A stretch of DNA of 64,000 bases from Chlorobiaceae bacterium. Lineage in GTDB: Bacteria > Bacteroidota > Chlorobiia > Chlorobiales > Chlorobiaceae. A model generated the notes under the pieces. That model had not been told where the DNA came from. It was given only the letters and a program-made list of their open reading frames with translations, and did not search any database. This document shows positions 46,579 to 58,000 of this stretch, in pieces (the stretch's first letter is position 1; the number at the start of each line of letters is the position of its first letter). The stretch is from the NCBI GenBank assembly GCA_013334225.1, contig JAAXXY010000002.1, positions 87,561-151,560 of the forward strand. The letters are read 5' to 3'. Made by a program: the position numbers and the translations under genes.

Positions 46579-47355
46579 ATGGCGTTTATTCTAATAACCG
46601 GAGCTTCGATGGGGATCGGCGAGGCTTTTGCCCGGGAGTATGCCCGTCGCGGAAATGACCTTGTACTTGTAGCCCGTTCAGAAGACCGGTTGCTCGTTCT
46701 TGCCAGGGAGCTTCGGTCAAGGTACGGTATTTCCGTTCAGGTCTGCACCGAGGATTTGAGTGATGCAGCCTCGCCTGAACGTATTTACGAGCATTGCCGT
46801 TCGAACGGGATTGTGATCGACATTCTGGTCAATTGTGCCGGATTGTCAAGGGCTGGGGAGTTCAGGGAAATGCCCCTGGAAAAACTCGAAGAGATTGTTG
46901 CGGTAAATATGCTTGCATCGGCAAGACTTGCCCGGCTGTTTCTTCCGGATATGAACGCCGCCGGTTCGGGTGGTATCATCAATGTGGCTTCGCTTGGCGG
47001 TATGCAGGGCGTTCCGGGGCTCGCCCTCTACTCGGCAACGAAGTCTTTCATGATAACGCTCAGCGAAGCGCTGCATATGGAAGTGAAAAACCATGGTGTG
47101 AACGTTCTTGCGGTATGTCCCGGTTTTATCGATACTGGTTTTCTCGAACGAACCGGTCACGATGCATCGGTGATACGCCTGCCTGTTTACAGTGCTGACA
47201 AAGTTGTGAGGGCGGCAATAAAGGGTTTCGAAAAAAACAGGATACGGGTATTTCCGACACTGCTCGATGCGCTTCTTGCCTTTTCGCAAAGGTTTGTATC
47301 GAGGAAAGTCGCAATCATGCTGTCGGGTTATTTTGCCGGAATAGTGAAGAGATGA
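46579..47355 (+). CDS. Short-chain dehydrogenase/reductase
   Basis: A classical SDR of 258 residues. The cofactor-binding TGASMGIGEAFA, the NCAG motif, the catalytic Ser region (INVASLGG), Tyr-x3-Lys (YSATKSF) and PGFIDT are all present. ATG 46579 is preferred, since MAFILITGAS is a normal SDR start; the frame is open to 46546, overlapping ispG. The C-terminus has a hydrophobic stretch, as in the YqjQ/DltE-like group. The substrate is unknown; the position right after ispG does not prove a link to isoprenoids. Confidence 0.9.
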   Translation: MAFILITGASMGIGEAFAREYARRGNDLVLVARSEDRLLVLARELRSRYGISVQVCTEDLSDAASPERIYEHCRSNGIVIDILVNCAGLSRAGEFREMPLEKLEEIVAVNMLASARLARLFLPDMNAAGSGGIINVASLGGMQGVPGLALYSATKSFMITLSEALHMEVKNHGVNVLAVCPGFIDTGFLERTGHDASVIRLPVYSADKVVRAAIKGFEKNRIRVFPTLLDALLAFSQRFVSRKVAIMLSGYFAGIVKR

Positions 47356-47427
47356 CAAATAAATCCTTTTTTCTTTGATTTTTTGAAACAGCTCATTATA
47401 TTACCTGCCCTGTTTTTTAAATAAGCT

Positions 47428-47500
47428 GCTGGTGTAGCTCAATTGGTAGAGCAGCTGATTTGTAATCAGCAGGTTGCGGGTTCGAGTCCCATCACCAGCT
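47428..47500 (+). tRNA. tRNA-Thr (anticodon TGT)
   Basis: Acceptor GCTGGTG/CACCAGC, D stem GCTC/GAGC, anticodon stem GCTGA/TCAGC around TTTGTAA, and T arm GCGGG-TTCGAGT-CCCAT. Discriminator T. First of a four-tRNA cluster leading into secE. Confidence 0.96.
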
Positions 47501-47512
47501 CAGGGATGTCTC

Positions 47513-47595
47513 GGGTAGGTAGCGAAGTGGTTAAACGCAACAGACTGTAAATCTGTCGACATATGTCTTCGGAGGTTCGAATCCTCCCCTACCCA
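47513..47595 (+). tRNA. tRNA-Tyr (anticodon GTA)
   Basis: A class II tRNA with a long variable arm. Acceptor GGGTAGG/CCTACCC, anticodon stem ACAGA/TCTGT around CTGTAAA, variable arm near 47555-47572, and T arm GGAGG-TTCGAAT-CCTCC. Discriminator A. Confidence 0.95.
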
Positions 47596-47605
47596 CGTTT
47601 CAAAG

Positions 47606-47678
<73 letters not shown>

Positions 47679-47698
47679 CAGGTTTTGGAGTGGTTGAT

Positions 47699-47771
47699 AC
47701 GTCAGTAGCTTAATTGGTAGAGCAGCGGTCTCCAAAACCGCAGGTTGGGGGTTCGAGTCCCTCCTGACGTG
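47699..47771 (+). tRNA. tRNA-Trp (anticodon CCA)
   Basis: Acceptor ACGTCAG/CTGACGT, anticodon stem GCGGT/ACCGC around CTCCAAA, and T arm GGGGG-TTCGAGT-CCCTC. Discriminator G. It lies 43 bases before secE, the usual bacterial order. Confidence 0.96.
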
Positions 47772-47814
47772 CACTTAGTTAGGTTTCACTGAAGTTTATT
47801 CCGGACGGTAATTC

Positions 47815-48006
47815 ATGAATAAATATATCGGTAAAGTAAGTCAGTATTATCGGGATGTGATCAGTGAGATGCGGAAGGTTGTCTGGCCGACCAGGGATGA
47901 AGCCAAAGATTTGACGGTGGTTGTTCTGACGGTTTCAGGTATTCTTGCCTTGTTTACGTTTCTTGTTGACCAGGTTATCAGTTTTGTTATGGGTAAGTTA
48001 TTGTAA
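47815..48006 (+). CDS. secE: Preprotein translocase subunit SecE
   Basis: A 63-residue short SecE with one membrane helix (residues 38-58). The conserved amphipathic segment YYRDVISEMRKVVWPTRDEA precedes it. SecE clamps the SecY channel in the inner membrane. It sits between tRNA-Trp and nusG as in most bacteria. Confidence 0.95.
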   Translation: MNKYIGKVSQYYRDVISEMRKVVWPTRDEAKDLTVVVLTVSGILALFTFLVDQVISFVMGKLL

Positions 48007-48027
48007 GAAACAGGTTAAGGCGGGTCG

Positions 48028-48603
48028 ATGAGTCCAAGAAAAAAGGAAGCGGAAGTTCCGGCGGTACCGGTTGCACGCTGGTATGCACTCCGGATATATT
48101 CAGGCCATGAGCGCAAGGTAAAGGAAGGGATCGAGGCGGAGGTCGTCCGTTGCGGGCTTGGTGACAAGATCCTGCAGGTTTACGTTCCCTATGAGCGTTT
48201 CGTGGAAGTGAAAAACGGAAAGAAAAGAAGTCTTACCAAGAACGCTTTTCCGGGATATGTGCTGATCGAGGCAGTGCTCGACAAGCAGACGAGGAACCTT
48301 ATTCTCGATATTCCTTCAGTGATGGGTTTTCTGGGTGTTGATGATGTTCCCACCCCGCTTCGGCCGGAAGAGGTAGAAAAAATACTCGAGCCGGAAAATG
48401 TTCTTGAGCATCGTTCCGTTGTGGAGGCGCCGTTCAAGCTCGGAGATTCAGTAAAAGTGATAGATGGGCCGTTCAGTTCGCTGACCGGTGTTGTTCATGA
48501 GGTTTGCACCGAAAGGATGAAGGTTAAGGTAATGATCAGCTTTTTTGGCCGCAGTACGCCAACAGAGCTTGATTTTTCACAGGTTAAGTCAGTTTCTCAA
48601 TAA
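48028..48603 (+). CDS. nusG: Transcription termination/antitermination protein NusG
   Basis: A 191-residue two-domain NusG: an N-terminal NGN domain (WYALRIYSGHERKVKEGIE; FPGYVLIEAVLD; VMGFLGVDDVPTPL) that contacts RNA polymerase, and a C-terminal KOW domain (FKLGDSVKVIDGPFSSLTGVV) that binds Rho or ribosomal protein S10. It starts 21 bases after secE. Confidence 0.97.
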   Translation: MSPRKKEAEVPAVPVARWYALRIYSGHERKVKEGIEAEVVRCGLGDKILQVYVPYERFVEVKNGKKRSLTKNAFPGYVLIEAVLDKQTRNLILDIPSVMGFLGVDDVPTPLRPEEVEKILEPENVLEHRSVVEAPFKLGDSVKVIDGPFSSLTGVVHEVCTERMKVKVMISFFGRSTPTELDFSQVKSVSQ

Positions 48604-48643
48604 TAGCGCTTAAGTTATTTAAGCTTCTGAATTGTAATAGTTT

Positions 48644-49069
48644 ATGGCAAAAAAGGTAATCGGTTTCATCAAGCTGCAGATTCCTGCAGGCGCAGCAAAT
48701 CCTGCTCCTCCTGTCGGTCCGGCCCTCGGTCAGAAGGGTGTCAATATCATGGAGTTCTGCAAGCAGTTCAATGCAAAAACCCAGTCCGAAGCAGGAATGA
48801 TCATTCCTGTGGTGATCACTGTCTATTCTGACAAATCGTTCACCTTTATCACCAAGACTCCTCCTGCAGCAGTCCTTCTTCTCAAGGAAGCCCAGCTGAA
48901 GAAAGGTTCAGGTGAGCCGAACCGCAACAAGGTCGGTACCGTTACCCGTGAGCAGGTTCGCAAGATTGCCGAACTGAAAAAACCGGATCTCAATGCTGTC
49001 GATCTCAAGGGTGCCGAAGAGATGATCATGGGTACCGCCAGAAGCATGGGGATTGTTGTTCAGGGCTGA
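48644..49069 (+). CDS. rplK: 50S ribosomal protein L11
   Basis: A 141-residue protein of the GTPase-associated centre. The N-terminal [21 protein letters not shown] motif binds near the thiostrepton site, and the C-terminal domain binds 23S rRNA. It follows nusG by 40 bases and precedes rplA by 71 bases. Confidence 0.98.
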   Translation: MAKKVIGFIKLQIPAGAANPAPPVGPALGQKGVNIMEFCKQFNAKTQSEAGMIIPVVITVYSDKSFTFITKTPPAAVLLLKEAQLKKGSGEPNRNKVGTVTREQVRKIAELKKPDLNAVDLKGAEEMIMGTARSMGIVVQG

Positions 49070-49140
49070 CGTTCAGATCGCCCGAAAGAGTGTGGGAGGC
49101 TGAAAAGCCGCTTTTTTAACCACTTTTCAAGATATTAAAA

Positions 49141-49830
49141 ATGGCAGGAAAAAAATACAGAAATGCGCTGACGAAGATCGACCGTTTCCATGAGTACGAT
49201 CTTGCCGATGCAGTCGAGAAAGTCCGGGAAATAACGGATGTGAAATTTGATTCAACAGTCGATGTTGCCGTCAAGCTCGGGGTTGATCCCCGTCATGCCG
49301 ACCAGGTAGTCCGTGGTACGGTTATGCTTCCTCATGGAACAGGCAAGACTGTTTCGGTCCTTGTCGTCTGCAAGGAGGCAAAAGTGGAAGAGGCGAAAGA
49401 AGCTGGCGCCGATATGGTGGGTTTCGAGGAATATATCGAGAAGATCCAGGAGGGATGGACCGGTGTCGATGTTATCATTGCAACACCTGATGTCATGGGG
49501 CAGCTTGGAAAGGTTGCAAAGATTCTCGGTCCCCGCGGTCTGATGCCGAACCCGAAATCCGGTACGGTGACGATGGATGTCGCCAAGGCTGTGAAGGAGG
49601 TCAAGGCTGGTAAAATAGAGTTCAGGGTCGATAAAGCAGGCAACGTTCATGCTCCGGTCGGCAAGATGTCGTTCGAGACAGAAAAGCTTGTTGCCAATAT
49701 CTCCAGCTTCCTCAGGGAGGTTGTTCGCCTGAAGCCATCAGCGGCGAAAGGTCAGTATGTTCAGGGTATCGCGCTTTCAAGCACCATGTCGCCAAGCGTG
49801 AGGGTTAAAAAGGAAAAATTTGTCGCCTAA
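49141..49830 (+). CDS. rplA: 50S ribosomal protein L1
   Basis: The 229-residue L1 of the E-site stalk. The signature [16 protein letters not shown] near residue 127 and the GKIEFRVDK segment identify it. In many bacteria L1 represses its own operon by binding the leader of rplK; I did not identify the mimic structure here. Confidence 0.98.
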   Translation: MAGKKYRNALTKIDRFHEYDLADAVEKVREITDVKFDSTVDVAVKLGVDPRHADQVVRGTVMLPHGTGKTVSVLVVCKEAKVEEAKEAGADMVGFEEYIEKIQEGWTGVDVIIATPDVMGQLGKVAKILGPRGLMPNPKSGTVTMDVAKAVKEVKAGKIEFRVDKAGNVHAPVGKMSFETEKLVANISSFLREVVRLKPSAAKGQYVQGIALSSTMSPSVRVKKEKFVA

Positions 49831-49845
49831 AAGGGGGGTGTTCAT

Positions 49846-50367
49846 ATGATGAAGCGGGATACAAAAGAACAGATAGTTCAGGAAGTTGCTGGCAAGATCA
49901 GCAGGTCGCAAGGTATTTACCTGACCGAATATCAGGGATTGAACGTCCAGAAAATGGCCGAACTGCGCAATGAGTTCAGAAAGGCGGGAATTGAGTATCG
50001 TGTCGTTAAAAACACACTCATCAAGAAAGCACTGAAGGATATGGCCGGAGCCGACAAGTTTTCAGCCGGTCTGAAAAGCACCACTGCAGTTGCTTTCGGT
50101 TATGATGATCCTATCGCACCTGCGAAAGTCATCAGGAAATTCAGCAAAACCAATGAAGCGCTGAAATTCAAGATGGCGGCTATTGACGGTGTCGTCTATG
50201 GTGCCGATACGCTGCCTGCTCTTTCCGAGATGCTTTCGAAAACGGAAAACATCGGTCGTGTCGCGGGCCTTGTCAACAACATGGTCGCTTCTGTTCCGAT
50301 GGTGGTCAATGCGGTTACGAGGAACCTTGTGAGCGTTCTCGATCAGATTGCCAAGCAGAAGCAGTGA
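49846..50367 (+). CDS. rplJ: 50S ribosomal protein L10
   Basis: A 173-residue stalk base protein, with the conserved N-terminal domain (GIYLTEYQGLNVQKMAELRNEFR; YRVVKNTLIKKAL) and the C-terminal helix that anchors L7/L12 dimers. A strong AAGGGGGG site lies 7 bases before ATG 49846; ATG 49849 is also possible. Fifteen bases separate it from rplA. Confidence 0.97.
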   Translation: MMKRDTKEQIVQEVAGKISRSQGIYLTEYQGLNVQKMAELRNEFRKAGIEYRVVKNTLIKKALKDMAGADKFSAGLKSTTAVAFGYDDPIAPAKVIRKFSKTNEALKFKMAAIDGVVYGADTLPALSEMLSKTENIGRVAGLVNNMVASVPMVVNAVTRNLVSVLDQIAKQKQ

Positions 50368-50434
50368 CACGTTCAATAAATATTACGCACTCAAGAAATT
50401 AATTTAATTGACAATAAAACAAGAGAGGGAAATA

Positions 50435-50812
50435 ATGTCTATCGAAACACTTGTAGAGGAAATTGGTAAGTTGACCCTTACGGAAGCATCCGAGTTGGTG
50501 AAAGCTCTCGAAGAGAAATTCGGTGTCACTGCAGCTCCTGCAGTCGTAGCCGGTGTCGCAGCTGCTCCTGCAGCCGGCGATGTTCCTGTACAGGAAGAGC
50601 AGACCGAGTTCAACGTCATTCTTGCTGCCACTGGCGAAAGCAAGATCAACGTCATCAAAGCCGTTCGTGCAATTACCGGTCTTGGCCTGAAGGAAGCGAA
50701 AGATCTCGTCGACGGTGCTCCGAAAACGGTAAAAGAAGGCGTTTCCAAAGAAGAAGCCGAAAAGATTGCCAAAGAGTTGAAAGACGCAGGTGCAACAGTA
50801 GAGTTGAAGTGA
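50435..50812 (+). CDS. rplL: 50S ribosomal protein L7/L12
   Basis: A 125-residue stalk protein that recruits translational GTPases. It has the N-terminal dimerisation helices ([25 protein letters not shown]), an Ala/Pro hinge near residue 40-52, and the C-terminal factor-binding domain ([16 protein letters not shown]). ATG 50435 is chosen with the AGAGGGA site upstream; the frame is open to 50408. Confidence 0.97.
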   Translation: MSIETLVEEIGKLTLTEASELVKALEEKFGVTAAPAVVAGVAAAPAAGDVPVQEEQTEFNVILAATGESKINVIKAVRAITGLGLKEAKDLVDGAPKTVKEGVSKEEAEKIAKELKDAGATVELK

Positions 50813-50837
50813 TCTTTGACAAGAGCCATACCAGATC

Positions 50838-50867
50838 AAGCTCCGCTTCATTTTGAGGCGGAGCTTT
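50838..50867 (+). terminator. Hairpin between rplL and rpoB (terminator or attenuator)
   Basis: Stem AAGCTCCGC (50838-50846) pairs with GCGGAGCTT (50858-50866), then TTGTCCGTTTGT. Its place just after rplL suggests partial termination that lowers rpoBC expression relative to the ribosomal genes, as known in other bacteria. Confidence 0.75.
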
Positions 50868-51033
50868 GTCCGTTTGTATAAGTTTTGTTTTAAACGATAG
50901 TTTCTGTGATTCTGTGATGACAAGATCAGGCTTGAGCCCTCGGGTTCATGAGTTCTGCAGCATGTTCCGATGTTGCAAGAATGCCTGACCTTCAAGTATA
51001 GTAATTCATGCAATTGATAAAAGCGAGGTGCAT

Positions 51034-54000
51034 GTGAAAGTGGCTGCTGCAACAACAACACCGTGTATTGACTTTTCGAAAATCCAAAGTGTAATAGAAC
51101 CTCCCGACTTATTAAAAGTTCAGTTAGATTCATTCCATAGTTTTTTACAGGACAGCGTTCCTCTCGCCAAGAGAAAAGACCAGGGACTTGAGAGGGTCCT
51201 GCGCAGTGCGTTTCCCATTACCGATTCCAGAGGTCTGTACCTGCTCGAATACATTTCCTACAGCTTCGACAAGCCCAAATACACCGTCGAGGATTGTATC
51301 GAACGTGGTCTGACCTATGATGTATCCCTTAAGGTCAAACTCAAGCTTTCCTACAAGGATGAAGCCGATGAGACCGACTGGAAGGAAACTATCCAGCAGG
51401 AGGTCTATCTCGGCAGGATTCCCTTCATGACCGAACGCGGAACCTTCATTGTCAACGGAGCCGAAAGGGTTGTCGTTGCTCAGCTGCACCGGTCTCCCGG
51501 TGTTGTCTTCAGCGAAGCCATCCATCCGAACGGGAAGAAGATGTATTCGGCAAAAATCGTTCCGACCCGCGGTTCCTGGATCGAGTTCCAGACCGATATC
51601 AACAACCAGATATTCGTCTATATCGACCAGAAGAAGAATTTTCTCGTTACAGCTCTTCTCCGTGCCATCGGGTTTGCAAGGGACGAAGATATTCTCGGCC
51701 TGTTTGATCTCGTCGAGGATGTACCTTTGAAGTCCGGCAAAAGGGAGCAGCTGATCGGACAGTATCTTGCTTCAGACATCGTCGATATGCAGACCGGTGA
51801 GGTGGTCAGTGCGAGAACCGCGATAACCGAGGATATCCTCGAGCAGATCATTGCCGCCGGTTATAAGAGTGTCAAGGTCATGAAAACTTACTCCGGCAAT
51901 GAAAAAGGTCCGGACAAGTCCATCGTGATCAATACCATTCTCAATGACAGTTCCGCAACGGAGGAAGAGGCCCTTGAAATTGTCTATGAGGAACTCAGGG
52001 CAAATGAAGCACCTGATATCGATGCTGCAAGGAGCTTCCTCGAGAGGACCTTCTTCAATCAGAAAAAATATGATCTCGGAGATGTCGGACGTTACAGGAT
52101 CCAGAAAAAACTCGGCAGGGAGTTTGAAGAGCTGAATTCATACCTGTCAGCAAAACAGGAACTCAAAGAGCTTTCCGATTCCATTCACAACAAGATTCTT
52201 CAGACGATCCAGTCGTTCTCTGAAGAACCGATCGGAGAAGAGATTCTCGTTCTGACACATTACGACATCATTGCCGTAATTTACTATCTCATCAAGCTTG
52301 TCAACGGTTCAGCCGATGTCGATGATGTCGATCACCTTGCAAACCGTCGTGTACGATCGGTGGGCGAACAGCTTGCCGCCCAGTTTGTGATAGGGCTTGC
52401 AAGGCTGGGAAAAAATGTCCGTGAAAAGCTCAACTCGAGGGATTCGGACAAGATTGCTCCGGCAGATCTCATCAACGCCCGCACGGTTTCGAGCGTGGTT
52501 TCGAGTTTCTTTGCGACAAGCCAGCTTTCGCAGTTCATGGACCAGACCAATCCTCTTGCGGAGATGACTAACAAAAGGAGGGTTTCCGCTCTCGGTCCGG
52601 GTGGTCTTACAAGGGAACGCGCAGGCTTCGAAGTCCGTGACGTTCATTATACACATTACGGCAGGCTCTGCCCGATCGAAACTCCTGAAGGTCCGAACAT
52701 CGGTCTCATTTCGTCCCTTTCGGTCTATGCCGAAATCAATGACAAGGGTTTTATCCAGACCCCCTACCGTGTAGTTGAAAAGGGCAGGGTGACCGATACG
52801 GTGCTGATGCTTTCTGCCGAGGATGAAGAAAACAAGATAACGGTTCCGGTCAGTATCCCGCTCAACGATAAAAACGTAATCTCGGAAGAATCCGTACAGG
52901 CGAGGACAAAAGGCGACTATCCAGTGGTACCTTCGGATCAGGTCAATTACATGGACGTTTCACCGGTACAGATCGTCAGTGCCGCTGCAGCGCTCATCCC
53001 CTTCCTCGAGCACGACGACGGAAACCGCGCTCTCATGGGTGCGAACATGCAACGCCAGGCAGTACCGCTGCTGACTTCCGAAGCTCCTGTCGTAGGTACC
53101 GGTATGGAAGCGAAGGTTGCACGTGATTCCCGTTCCGTTATTGTTGCCGAAGGCCCGGGTGTGGTAGAAGATCTGACTGCGGACTATATACAGGTCCGTT
53201 ATGACATCGATGCCGACAGCGACGTCCGTTTATCGCTTCTCGATCCGGATGAAGGGCTCAGAACCTACAAACTGATCAAGTTCAAGCGTTCAAACCAGGA
53301 TACCTGTATTTCCCAGAAGCCGCTGGTCCGTATCGGCGACCGTGTCGAGCGCGGAAGCGTCCTTGCCGACAGTTCGTCGACGGAAAACGGTGAACTTGCA
53401 CTTGGTAAAAATGTGCTGGTGGCATTCATGCCTTGGCGCGGGTATAACTTTGAAGATGCTATTATCCTCAGTGAAAGGCTCGTGTACGACGATGTGTTCA
53501 CATCCATTCACATTCACGAATTCGAAGCCAACGTCCGCGATACCAAGCGGGGAGAAGAGCAGTTCACCCGCGATATTTACAATGTCAGTGAAGAAGCTCT
53601 AAGGAACCTTGATGAGAATGGTATCGTTCGCATTGGCGCCGAAGTCAAGGAGCGCGATATCCTTGTCGGCAAGATCACCCCGAAAGGCGAGAGCGATCCG
53701 ACACCGGAAGAAAAGCTGCTGAGGGCTATTTTCGGCGACAAGTCCAGTGATGTGAAAGATGCCTCCATGCATGTGCCCGCCGGCATGAAAGGAATTGTCA
53801 TCAAGACAAAGCTTTTCAGCCGCAAGAAAAAAGTAGGGCTGGACGTCAAAGAAAAACTCGAGGCGGTCGACAGGAAGTTTGACAATAAAGAGGTGGACCT
53901 GCGCAAGAGATATGCCAAATGGCTGAAGCAACTCCTTGAAGGCAAAACATCTCCGGGTGTTTACAATCTCAAGGGAAAACAGGTTGTCGGGCCGGACACG

Positions 54001-54945
54001 GTTTTTGACGAGACATTGCTTGCCAAATTCAGCAATATGCCTTTCCTCGAGTCGGTTGATTTTTCGAAAGGTATCACCGGTTCCGAGAAGGCCAACGTAA
54101 ATGTCGTAAACCTCGTGGCTGATTTCCGCTTCAAGCTGAAAGATCTGGCCGATGAGCGTGAGAATGAAAAATACAAGATCAATGTAGGTGATGAACTGCC
54201 TCCCGGTATCGAGGAACTGGCGAAAGTGTACATCGCCCAGAAAAGGAAAATCCAGGTCGGCGACAAAATGGCCGGACGTCATGGAAACAAGGGCGTTGTC
54301 GGCAAGATTCTGCCTATCGAGGACATGCCGTTCATGGAAGACGGTACCCCGGTCGATATCGTGCTCAACCCGCTCGGCGTGCCAAGCCGTATGAACATCG
54401 GCCAGCTTTATGAGACATCGCTCGGGTGGGCTGCGAAAAAACTCGGTGTGAAGTTCAAGACACCGATTTTCAACGGCGCTACCTACCAGGAAGTACAGCA
54501 GGAGCTTGAAAGGGCCGGCCTTCCGTCACACGGCAAGATCCGTCTCTGTGACGGGCGCACCGGTGAGAAGTTCGACGACGAAGTAACCGTGGGTTACATT
54601 TACATGCTCAAGCTGAGCCACCTGGTCGATGACAAGATCCATGCGCGTTCAACCGGTCCGTACTCGCTTATCACCCAGCAACCGCTCGGCGGCAAGGCTC
54701 AGTTCGGCGGCCAGAGGTTCGGTGAAATGGAAGTCTGGGCACTCGAGGCTTACGGTGCTGCAAATATTCTCCGTGAAATGCTGACGGTGAAATCCGATGA
54801 CGTGATCGGCAGGAACAAGACCTACGAGGCTATTGTCAAAGGCCAGAACCTGCCTGAACCGGGTATACCGGAGTCTTTCAATGTGCTTGTCAGGGAGCTG
54901 CAGGGTCTTGGTCTTGAGATTCGTATTGACGACAAGGTTCCTTAG
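51034..54945 (+). CDS. rpoB: DNA-directed RNA polymerase subunit beta
   Basis: The beta subunit, about 1303 residues. GTG 51034 is preferred because GAGG lies about 6 bases upstream; GTG 51028 directly abuts that site. Conserved blocks include the rifampicin region ([36 protein letters not shown]), [18 protein letters not shown] [28 protein letters not shown], and the C-terminal [23 protein letters not shown]. The rifampicin-site residues look wild type by eye. It lies 65 bases before rpoC. Confidence 0.97.
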   Translation: MKVAAATTTPCIDFSKIQSVIEPPDLLKVQLDSFHSFLQDSVPLAKRKDQGLERVLRSAFPITDSRGLYLLEYISYSFDKPKYTVEDCIERGLTYDVSLKVKLKLSYKDEADETDWKETIQQEVYLGRIPFMTERGTFIVNGAERVVVAQLHRSPGVVFSEAIHPNGKKMYSAKIVPTRGSWIEFQTDINNQIFVYIDQKKNFLVTALLRAIGFARDEDILGLFDLVEDVPLKSGKREQLIGQYLASDIVDMQTGEVVSARTAITEDILEQIIAAGYKSVKVMKTYSGNEKGPDKSIVINTILNDSSATEEEALEIVYEELRANEAPDIDAARSFLERTFFNQKKYDLGDVGRYRIQKKLGREFEELNSYLSAKQELKELSDSIHNKILQTIQSFSEEPIGEEILVLTHYDIIAVIYYLIKLVNGSADVDDVDHLANRRVRSVGEQLAAQFVIGLARLGKNVREKLNSRDSDKIAPADLINARTVSSVVSSFFATSQLSQFMDQTNPLAEMTNKRRVSALGPGGLTRERAGFEVRDVHYTHYGRLCPIETPEGPNIGLISSLSVYAEINDKGFIQTPYRVVEKGRVTDTVLMLSAEDEENKITVPVSIPLNDKNVISEESVQARTKGDYPVVPSDQVNYMDVSPVQIVSAAAALIPFLEHDDGNRALMGANMQRQAVPLLTSEAPVVGTGMEAKVARDSRSVIVAEGPGVVEDLTADYIQVRYDIDADSDVRLSLLDPDEGLRTYKLIKFKRSNQDTCISQKPLVRIGDRVERGSVLADSSSTENGELALGKNVLVAFMPWRGYNFEDAIILSERLVYDDVFTSIHIHEFEANVRDTKRGEEQFTRDIYNVSEEALRNLDENGIVRIGAEVKERDILVGKITPKGESDPTPEEKLLRAIFGDKSSDVKDASMHVPAGMKGIVIKTKLFSRKKKVGLDVKEKLEAVDRKFDNKEVDLRKRYAKWLKQLLEGKTSPGVYNLKGKQVVGPDTVFDETLLAKFSNMPFLESVDFSKGITGSEKANVNVVNLVADFRFKLKDLADERENEKYKINVGDELPPGIEELAKVYIAQKRKIQVGDKMAGRHGNKGVVGKILPIEDMPFMEDGTPVDIVLNPLGVPSRMNIGQLYETSLGWAAKKLGVKFKTPIFNGATYQEVQQELERAGLPSHGKIRLCDGRTGEKFDDEVTVGYIYMLKLSHLVDDKIHARSTGPYSLITQQPLGGKAQFGGQRFGEMEVWALEAYGAANILREMLTVKSDDVIGRNKTYEAIVKGQNLPEPGIPESFNVLVRELQGLGLEIRIDDKVP

Positions 54946-55010
54946 TAATGTGGTAAGATATGTGCATCATTAACGGACGTTAACAAGAGTCGTTTAAAAG
55001 GATATTGACT

Positions 55011-58000
55011 ATGATATTTTCACAGGGAGCATCGCCGTTGAAAGGTGATTTTTCAAAGATAAAATTCAGTATTGCATCACCGGAAAGCATCCTTGCCCAT
55101 TCGAAAGGCGAGGTGCTGAAGCCGGAGACCATCAACTACCGCACCTTCAAGCCTGAACGCGACGGTCTGATGTGCGAAAAGATATTCGGTCCCACGAAGG
55201 ACTGGGAATGCTACTGCGGCAAATACAAGAGGGTGCGTTACAAAGGCATCATCTGCGACCGCTGCGGTGTGGAAGTGACGACAAAGAGCGTCCGCAGGGA
55301 GCGTATGGGCCATATTTCGCTCGCCGTTCCTGTCGTGCACACCTGGTTTTTCCGCTCAGTACCGAGCAAGATCGGTTCTCTGCTCGACCTTTCGACAAAA
55401 GAGCTCGAAAGGATTATCTATTACGAGGTTTACGTGGTCATCAATCCCGGAGAACCGGGTGAGAAGCAGGGTATCAAGAAGCTTGACCGTCTGACGGAGG
55501 AACAGTATTTCCAGATCATCACCGAGTATGAAGATAACCAGGACCTCGATGACCACGATCCGGACAAGTTTGTCGCAAAAATGGGAGGCGAAGCGATTCA
55601 CATGCTGCTCAGGAGCATCGATCTCGATTCCCTTGCGATACAGCTGCGTAAAGTGCTCAAGGAAAGCAGTTCCGAGCAGAAAAGAACCGATGCCCTCAAG
55701 AGGCTGAAAGTTGTCGAAGCCTTCAGGAAAAGCTACGAGCCGCAGAAGAAGACCCGCAAGAAATCAGTCGCTCTTTTCCCGGAGGACGAACTCCCGGAAC
55801 CATATGTTTACGAAGGCAACAAACCGGAATACATGGTCATGGAAGTGATCCCGGTCATACCGCCGGAGCTTCGTCCGCTTGTTCCGCTCGAAGGCGGACG
55901 TTTCGCCACATCGGACCTCAATGATCTTTACCGCAGGGTGATCATCAGGAACAACCGTCTTAAAAAGCTGATCGATATCCGTGCCCCGGAGGTCATTCTG
56001 CGCAACGAAAAGCGGATGCTGCAGGAAGCGGTCGATGCGCTTTTCGATAACTCCCGCAAGGCCAATGCCGTGAAAACAGGTGAGTCGAACAGACCGCTGA
56101 AGTCGCTTTCCGATGCCTTGAAGGGCAAACAGGGCCGCTTCCGCCAGAACCTGCTCGGTAAAAGGGTCGATTATTCCGGCCGTTCGGTTATCGTGGTTGG
56201 TCCCGAGCTCAAGCTTCATGAGTGCGGCCTGCCGAAAAGCATGGCTATCGAGCTTTTCCAGCCATTCGTCATCCGCCGTCTTGTTGACCGCGGCATCGCG
56301 AAATCGGTAAAATCTGCAAAAAAACTTATCGACAAGAAAGACCCGGTTGTCTGGGACGTTCTGGAAAAGGTAATCGACGGCCGCCCGGTTCTCCTGAACC
56401 GTGCCCCGACCCTTCACAGGCTCGGTATCCAGGCATTCCAGCCGGTGCTGATCGAAGGCAAGGCTATCCAGATCCATCCGCTGGTCTGTACGGCGTTCAA
56501 CGCCGACTTCGACGGTGACCAGATGGCCGTTCACATTCCGCTTTCGCAGGAGGCCCAGATCGAAGCGTCACTGCTGATGCTTTCATCACATAACCTGATC
56601 CTTCCGCAGTCGGGAAAACCGGTTACCGTTCCTTCGCAGGACATGGTACTCGGCATGTACTACCTGACCAAATCACGTTCTGGTGAACAAGGTGAAGGCC
56701 AGATATTCTACAGCCCTGAAGAGGTATTGATTGCCTATAATGAGCAGCGCCTTGGCCTGCATGCCCAGATTTTCATCAAATATTCCGCTGAAGTCGATCA
56801 GAAATTCGATCCGCTGCGTGTACTCGATACCCTTGTCGATCCGAAATCGGAAAAGGCAGCCTGGCTGCGCTCACAGATCGAGAAGAAGAAAATGCTGCTT
56901 ACCACGGTAGGCAGGGTTATTTTCAACCAGCATGTGCCATCGAGTATCGGCTTCATCAACAGGGTGATCGACAAAAAGGTCGCCAAGGAGCTTATCGGAC
57001 GGCTGAGCAGCGAGGTCGGCAACGTCGAGACCGCAAAGTTCCTCGACAATATCAAGGAAGTCGGTTTCAACTATGCCATGAAAGGCGGGCTGTCAGTCGC
57101 GCTATCCGATGCGATCGTACCTGAAACGAAAGTAAAACATATCAAGAGCGCGCAGCGTGACAGCACCAAGGTTCTCAAGGAGTACAACCGTGGTACACTG
57201 ACGGACAACGAGCGCTACAACCAGATCGTCGACGTCTGGCAGAAGACTTCCAACATTGTCGCGGAAGAGTCCTACCAGAAGCTTAAAAAAGACCGTGACG
57301 GGTTCAATCCGCTCTACATGATGCTTGATTCCGGCGCCCGCGGTTCGAGGGAGCAGGTTCGTCAGCTGACCGGTATGAGAGGTCTTATCGCGCGTCCCCA
57401 GAAGTCGATGTCGGGACAGCCGGGCGAGATCATCGAGAACCCGATCATATCGAACCTCAAGGAAGGATTGACCGTTCTCGAATATTTCATTTCAACGCAC
57501 GGTGCCCGTAAGGGTCTGTCCGATACCTCCCTGAAAACCGCAGATGCAGGGTACCTTACCAGGAGGCTCCACGATGTGGCGCAGGATGTCATCGTTACCA
57601 TGGATGACTGCGGCACAACCCGCGGACTCTATATACACCGGAACATCGAAGAGGAGACCAGCGGACAGATCAAGTTCCGTGAAAAAATCAAGGGACGTGT
57701 TGCCGCCCGTGATATATACGACAGTATCAATAACGGGGTAGTGGTGAAGAGCGGTGAAATCATCACCGAGGAACTCGCCGAACTCATCCAGGAAACAGCA
57801 GGTGTCGAAGAGGCGGAAATCCGTTCCGTTCTTACCTGCGAAGCCAAAATAGGTATCTGCTCGAAATGCTATGGAACCAACCTCGCTGTTCACAAGCTTG
57901 TCGAAATCGGTGAAGCGGTAGGTGTCATTGCAGCCCAGTCCATCGGTGAACCGGGAACACAGCTTACCCTCCGTACCTTCCACCAGGGCGGTACTGCGCA